9,821 nt of DNA from an uncultured Lachnospiraceae bacterium (GTDB taxonomy: Bacteria; Bacillota; Clostridia; Lachnospirales; Lachnospiraceae), in NCBI GenBank assembly GCA_910586615.1, contig CAJUJP010000076.1, forward strand, positions 1-9,821, read 5' to 3'. The notes under the pieces are model-generated. The model worked only from the letters and a program-made list of their open reading frames with translations, had not been told where the DNA came from and ran no database searches. Each line of letters begins with the position of its first letter. The stretch's first letter is position 1. The position numbers and the translations under genes are program-made. Shown piece after piece: positions 7,269 through 9,821 of the stretch.

Positions 7269-7955
7269 CTATTGGTTGATCTCATCATCCTGCCGCACCA
7301 CACTGATATTCGTAACTCCTTTTACGGAAGAAAGTATTTTTGTCATGGACCCGTTGATGTTCTCATATTTCCTCATGATCTTATCCGAAACCTCGTAAAT
7401 ATATTCCACTGCCTCGTCCTGCAAAGAAGCATTGTGGACGCGCATCACTGCTTTTCCGGCAAAAAACTCCTCCATCCTTTTCTCAATTTCCTCGTCCGCT
7501 TCCCGGCTGCCGTTGATGATGATCATGATCCGCTCATTGTTACGTACAAATCCGAATAAGATGAGAAAAGCAAAGATGAGTACCGATCCCGCGCCGGCGA
7601 TCAGATAGTCCGACACACCACAGCAGATTCCCACCGCAATAGCCCAGAAAATATAGGCTGTGTCACGGGGATCCTTGATGGCAGTACGGAATCTTACGAT
7701 GGACAGCGCACCTACCATACCAAGCGACAATGCTATATTATTGCCGATCACATTCATGACCAGCGTCGTGATCAGCGTGAGCATCACCAGCGATACATTA
7801 AAACGCTCACTGTATACCGCCCCGGAATGGGACACTTTATAAGATATATAAATGAGACAGGCAATCACCGCTGCCGCCGCAAAATTGATGAACACATCCT
7901 GTAGTGTCAGCCCCTGTGTCGTGTTGATCAGACTGTCGTACAAAATCTCTTTCAT
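7269..7955 (-). CDS. DUF4956-family membrane protein
   Basis: This 228-residue protein has four predicted membrane segments (about 22-40, 54-72, 98-115 and 119-137) and a soluble C-terminal domain (about 141-228) that alternates hydrophobic strands and charged helices, with a possible ferredoxin-like or ACT-like fold. The conserved block GALSIVRFRTAIKDPRD (82-98) followed by TAYIFWAIAVG is diagnostic of DUF4956. It faintly recalls MgtC/SapB proteins in layout, with a membrane bundle plus a cytosolic regulatory domain. Biochemical function is unknown. The gene lies between the VTC and CotH genes, its usual company in Firmicutes and Actinobacteria, which suggests one functional unit. A transport or channel role for a small ion or phosphate compound is speculation. 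ATG at 7955 is preceded by AAGGGGG about 11 bases upstream. A 90-base gap with no convincing gene separates it from the VTC stop. Confidence 0.9.
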   Translation of the reverse strand: MKEILYDSLINTTQGLTLQDVFINFAAAAVIACLIYISYKVSHSGAVYSERFNVSLVMLTLITTLVMNVIGNNIALSLGMVGALSIVRFRTAIKDPRDTAYIFWAIAVGICCGVSDYLIAGAGSVLIFAFLILFGFVRNNERIMIIINGSREADEEIEKRMEEFFAGKAVMRVHNASLQDEAVEYIYEVSDKIMRKYENINGSMTKILSSVKGVTNISVVRQDDEINQ

Positions 7956-8045
7956 TTGGTTATTCCCCCTTTTATGGATTCTTTTGTGGCACTCTCGTTA
8001 CATGATGTGCTCTTATCATATTTTTCTCCATTTCTGCCTTTACTG

Positions 8046-8741
8046 CTATCTCCTGCCCCGTTTGCTTACCATTCTGGCGCGGCAGTATTTACTGTTTGAT
8101 ACAGCCATTTTCTCATAAGGAGTCAATTCATTCTTGATACAGGTAAACAGAAAACCGCTGTACTTCACTTCCAGCGTGGCCTCCCCTCTGCCGCTGACCG
8201 GATAGAGAACAGGATTTTTGTCAAAAATGTTATAGTTTCCCTCGCCGGCCCGCAGTCCGGCATCGAAAGTAATCCTCGTCTCATTGTGATCCAGATAATA
8301 GGCGAAACGGTCATACTCCACAATACATTTGGGCCGGTAGCACTTACTGGTCAGCGTTACATACAGCCAGGATGCCAGTTCCTCCTCCCGTTCCTTAAGA
8401 AATCCGTACCCGCCCCGGATCATCTGCTCCGCCTCTGTCCGGGTTAACAGCAAAGAACGCTTTCTCTGCGCCGTTCCAGATTTTTCCTTTAATTCCAGCT
8501 TGGCAGATCCTGCTTCCGGGTCATACACTCTGAGCCGTATCTTCTTCCGGTTGTCGTAACCGTCCACCTTTTCCTCAAAATCCGTGTCAAAAGGTGTGTC
8601 AAAATACAATGACCGCACAACATAACCGTTTATTCCATTATGAGGATCCTCTTTCATGAGTGGTGCAAGCCGTCTTTTGAGCCTGGCAGTCTCCTGCAGA
8701 TTCACGACATATTTTATTTCTTTTCTGCTTACGTCAATCAT
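8046..8741 (-). CDS. VTC-domain (polyphosphate polymerase-like) protein
   Basis: This 231-residue soluble protein has the VTC/CYTH-like tunnel fold signature: RKEIKYVV (6-13), RSLYFDT (43-49), RKKIRLRVY (65-73), KLELKEKSG (81-89), KRS (94-96), EYDRFAYY (142-149), RITFD (156-160), LEVKYSG (190-196) and SKYCRA (217-222). The many Arg and Lys residues on successive strands match those that line the tunnel and bind triphosphate or polyphosphate in yeast Vtc4. The predicted reaction is transfer of the ATP gamma phosphate to a growing polyphosphate chain, but bacterial members in CotH/DUF4956 clusters may act otherwise. There is no membrane segment and no SPX domain, so the location should be cytosolic, probably with the membrane partner DUF4956. 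ATG at 8741 follows GGAGG by 11 bases, slightly long. The start lies 110 bases after the previous stop. Confidence 0.9.
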   Translation of the reverse strand: MIDVSRKEIKYVVNLQETARLKRRLAPLMKEDPHNGINGYVVRSLYFDTPFDTDFEEKVDGYDNRKKIRLRVYDPEAGSAKLELKEKSGTAQRKRSLLLTRTEAEQMIRGGYGFLKEREEELASWLYVTLTSKCYRPKCIVEYDRFAYYLDHNETRITFDAGLRAGEGNYNIFDKNPVLYPVSGRGEATLEVKYSGFLFTCIKNELTPYEKMAVSNSKYCRARMVSKRGRR

Positions 8742-8801
8742 CAGCCTGTGTTCCTCCGCACTGCTTATATTCTGATGCCTGCCTGTTTTTCACCTTTGCC
8801 T

Positions 8802-8850
8802 GTATCTGCATCCAGTGGCAGTTTGTCTGCTCTTTGGCTCGTATCTGCAT
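8802..8850 (-). repeat. Imperfect direct repeat in the gap between the TMEM198-like and VTC genes
   Basis: The 10-base unit ATGCAGATAC (minus strand) occurs at 8850-8841 and 8811-8802, and both copies continue into similar purine-rich sequence (GAGCCAAAG and AGGCAAAGG). The related run GATACAGAAGAACAGGCA closes the upstream gene. The repeat period is 39 bases, a multiple of three, so a 38-codon open frame (8850-8734) keeps the repeat in frame as MQIRAKEQ and MQIQAKVK. It may be a simple local duplication. Confidence 0.45.
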
Positions 8851-8851
8851 A

Positions 8852-9406
8852 TCATGCCTGTTCTTCTGTATCTAAAGGCTGCAGTTTCAGCAGATCGTCA
8901 TAGGTTTTGAAGTTAATTTGCTTTTTGCGGTTTTTGTACTGTACCGTCATCCCCGCTCCTGCAAATGCCGCGGCAATCAGCCCGGCGACAGGCACACTGC
9001 GATAAATGCCCGAATAAATATCCACCGCCAGAATCACACCTCCTGCCATGGCAGAAAAAGGTATTATACATTTAAGAAGGAAATTTTTTGTCTTACTTCT
9101 GTCAACCATGAAACCCACAAGAACACTTGCGAAATAGAGCAGGCATATTCCTATAAATGCTATCAATGTAGACACAAAAAGCCGCAGGACAAGATTCTGC
9201 GTCATCTTCTCCGATGTCAGATAGCCAAGACAATACACCCCGCACGAAAGCAGCATCAGCATTACCGTTTGAAAATATTTGTATCCTGAAAAGCAGAACA
9301 GTATACCGATGACAGCCAGTAGAATTGTTGCGATCAAAACAAGCAAATCCCGCGAAAAAGCAAGTTCTCCCTGCCATTCCGGAATCCTTAATATAAAATT
9401 TTCCAT
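8852..9406 (-). CDS. Multi-pass membrane protein, TMEM198/DUF4203-like
   Basis: This 184-residue hydrophobic protein has about five or six membrane segments (roughly 19-40, 45-64, 72-102 possibly as two, 111-131 and 135-155). The first helices carry AVIGILFCFSGYKYFQ and the glycine-rich run AGLIAAAFAGAGMTVQY closes the bundle, a layout like TMEM198/DUF4203 proteins. The family call is tentative. A charged cytosolic tail with KTYDDLLKLQ follows. ATG at 9406 has GGAG four bases upstream. It is the first well-supported gene of the train, preceded by an AT-rich region with palindromes and a candidate promoter. No biochemical function can be read from it. By position it may be a membrane partner of the VTC/DUF4956/CotH module. 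Confidence 0.8.
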   Translation of the reverse strand: MENFILRIPEWQGELAFSRDLLVLIATILLAVIGILFCFSGYKYFQTVMLMLLSCGVYCLGYLTSEKMTQNLVLRLFVSTLIAFIGICLLYFASVLVGFMVDRSKTKNFLLKCIIPFSAMAGGVILAVDIYSGIYRSVPVAGLIAAAFAGAGMTVQYKNRKKQINFKTYDDLLKLQPLDTEEQA

Positions 9407-9423
9407 TTTTCTCCGTACACTTT

Positions 9424-9570
9424 CTATATGGACAGATCAAAGAACCTCATACTAATCCCGATGCATATTGCAAGCCTGCTTGCAATACTGCTTAAATAGA
9501 AAGTAAAAAATCTTTGATTTTTTAACCTATAAAGCTCTGATCCATCAATTTCAGCCTCCTTAAGCATCAT
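9424..9570 (-). CDS. Doubtful 48-residue small open reading frame upstream of the TMEM198-like gene
   Basis: A frame opening with ATG ATG runs to a TAG only 17 bases before the next gene's ATG. It would encode a 48-residue peptide with a polar start (MMLKEAEIDGSELYRLKNQ) and a moderately hydrophobic second half that includes FYLSSIASRLAICIGISM. Against it: there is no clear ribosome binding site before the ATGs, the 22-base palindrome lies inside the frame, and the ATG pair overlaps a possible -10 box. An AAGGAGG inside the frame would instead serve an ATG at 9545 that opens a seven-codon peptide (MDQSFIG). Either reading, or none, may be real. Confidence 0.25.
   Translation of the reverse strand: MMLKEAEIDGSELYRLKNQRFFTFYLSSIASRLAICIGISMRFFDLSI
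9466..9487. promoter_or_regulatory. 22-base perfect palindrome, likely operator or RNA hairpin
   Basis: Arms TATTGCAAGC and GCTTGCAATA are perfectly complementary around a two-base centre (CT on the plus strand), 60 bases upstream of the first well-supported gene. The dyad symmetry fits a homodimeric regulator site. In RNA it could form a 9-base-pair hairpin with a four-base loop, but no T run follows, so it is not a terminator. Confidence 0.5.
9504..9524. repeat. AT-rich palindrome with 9-base arms
   Basis: Arms TAAAAAATC and GATTTTTTA flank a three-base centre. The near-lack of G-C pairs makes it a poor terminator. It may be a regulator site or simply a product of the local AT bias. It lies 16 bases from the stronger palindrome. 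Confidence 0.3.
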
Positions 9571-9574
9571 ATCA
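9566..9574 (-). promoter_or_regulatory. Candidate extended -10 promoter element for the gene train
   Basis: On the minus strand TG-A-TATGAT matches the extended -10 pattern TGnTATAAT with one mismatch. No convincing -35 box stands 16-18 bases upstream. A start near 9559 would give a leader of about 150 bases that includes both palindromes. The site overlaps the ATG pair of the doubtful 48-codon frame, so only one of the two readings can be right. Confidence 0.35.
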
Positions 9575-9604
9575 CATACTTAAAAAAATATTCTATTGCA
9601 TTTA

Positions 9605-9633
9605 TTGACATGTTCTTTCTTTTTTTGTAAAAT
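9605..9633 (+). promoter_or_regulatory. Divergent sigma-A promoter on the plus strand
   Basis: A perfect -35 box TTGACA (9605-9610), a 17-base spacer and -10 box TAAAAT (9628-9633, one mismatch) form a near-ideal housekeeping promoter pointing right, away from the gene train. Transcription would start near 9640, about 40 bases before the ATG of the open frame at 9681. Confidence 0.6.
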
Positions 9634-9680
9634 CCTGCCATTTTTACTAATTACATATTTTTTTGCCTTTCTTTTTAGAT

Positions 9681-9821
9681 ATGTCAGTAATTCAAACAAA
9701 CTATTTAAGAAGTCTATTTCGACATACTTTTGCATACTTTTTGTGCGGAATCTGGTATAGAATGCTTTGTAACAGTTCAGCCTTCAATGTCATTAAGTTA
9801 ATAGCGATATTTGTATGGTTA
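9681..9821 (+). CDS. Partial open frame of unknown function, running off the right edge
   Basis: An ATG at 9681 opens a frame of 47 codons with no stop before the window ends. The peptide begins MSVIQTNYLRSLFRHTFAYF and continues with alternating aromatic, basic and hydrophobic stretches (LCGIWYRML, VIKLIAIFVWL), which suggests the N-terminus of a membrane protein. A strong plus-strand promoter lies just upstream with sensible spacing. Against it: no clear ribosome binding site precedes the ATG, and AT-rich DNA can stay open by chance. I do not recognise the family from this short piece. Confidence 0.4.
   Translation, partial: MSVIQTNYLRSLFRHTFAYFLCGIWYRMLCNSSAFNVIKLIAIFVWL

Larger units (their letters stand above)
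9407..9821. other. AT-rich upstream region of the gene train
   Basis: This stretch is visibly richer in A and T than the genes to its left. It carries a 22-base palindrome, an AT-only-armed palindrome, a candidate extended -10 site on the minus strand, a strong candidate promoter on the plus strand, and two short open frames pointing away from each other. I see no RNA gene, insertion sequence or c-di-GMP riboswitch in it. It is the natural place for control of the eight-gene train and of a divergent gene at the right edge. Confidence 0.6.

Noticed and set aside
7972..8031. 19-residue open frame in the 90-base gap between VTC and DUF4956 genes
   Set aside because: Too short, weak ribosome binding site, polar random-looking peptide; no support beyond the open frame.
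9407..9821. c-di-GMP riboswitch ahead of the PilZ-controlled train
   Set aside because: I looked for the conserved GEMM-type elements on both strands and found neither the tetraloop-receptor parts nor the expected pairing.
1..9821. CRISPR array, insertion sequence or prophage parts
   Set aside because: No regularly spaced repeats, transposase motifs, terminal inverted repeats or phage genes are visible.

Overview
The window looks like chromosomal DNA of a low-to-medium GC Firmicute, most likely a clostridial or Lachnospiraceae-type bacterium. This rests on protein families (DHHW-type transferase, CotH/VTC/DUF4956 trio, PilZ-linked cellulose synthase), strong purine-rich ribosome binding sites and near-consensus sigma-A promoters. 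Species cannot be fixed from sequence alone.

Almost everything lies on the minus strand as one gene train read from right to left: a TMEM198/DUF4203-like multi-pass membrane protein (9406-8852), a VTC-domain polyphosphate polymerase-like protein (8741-8046), a DUF4956 membrane protein (7955-7269), a CotH-family atypical kinase anchored at both ends (7256-5646), a 52-residue single-pass microprotein (5641-5483), an AlgI/DltB-type MBOAT acyltransferase (5467-4034), a DHHW (AlgJ/AlgX-like) SGNH acyltransferase (3854-2589) and a BcsA-type cellulose synthase with a c-di-GMP-binding PilZ domain (2480-111). The left edge holds the 5' 55 bases of a tRNA-Thr(GGT) on the same strand. Its promoter -35 box is embedded in the last codons of the synthase gene. 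The right 415 bases are AT-rich. They hold two palindromes, candidate promoters in both directions, a doubtful 48-codon frame and a divergent open frame that runs off the window.

The proposed joint function is synthesis and decoration of a cell-surface beta-glucan. The synthase makes and extrudes the chain under c-di-GMP control. The MBOAT ends in the hexapeptide FIYFNF, which matches the C-terminal 'acyl shuttle' tyrosine motif described for Dlt-like and AlgI-like systems, so it would carry acyl groups across the membrane to the Asp-x-His/Ser transferase for placement on the glycan. The CotH, VTC and DUF4956 genes form a recurrent trio whose substrate is not established. Its placement here suggests an extracytoplasmic phospho- or polyphosphate-related step tied to the same surface polymer. 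No BcsB, BcsZ-type endoglucanase or diguanylate cyclase is present in the window.
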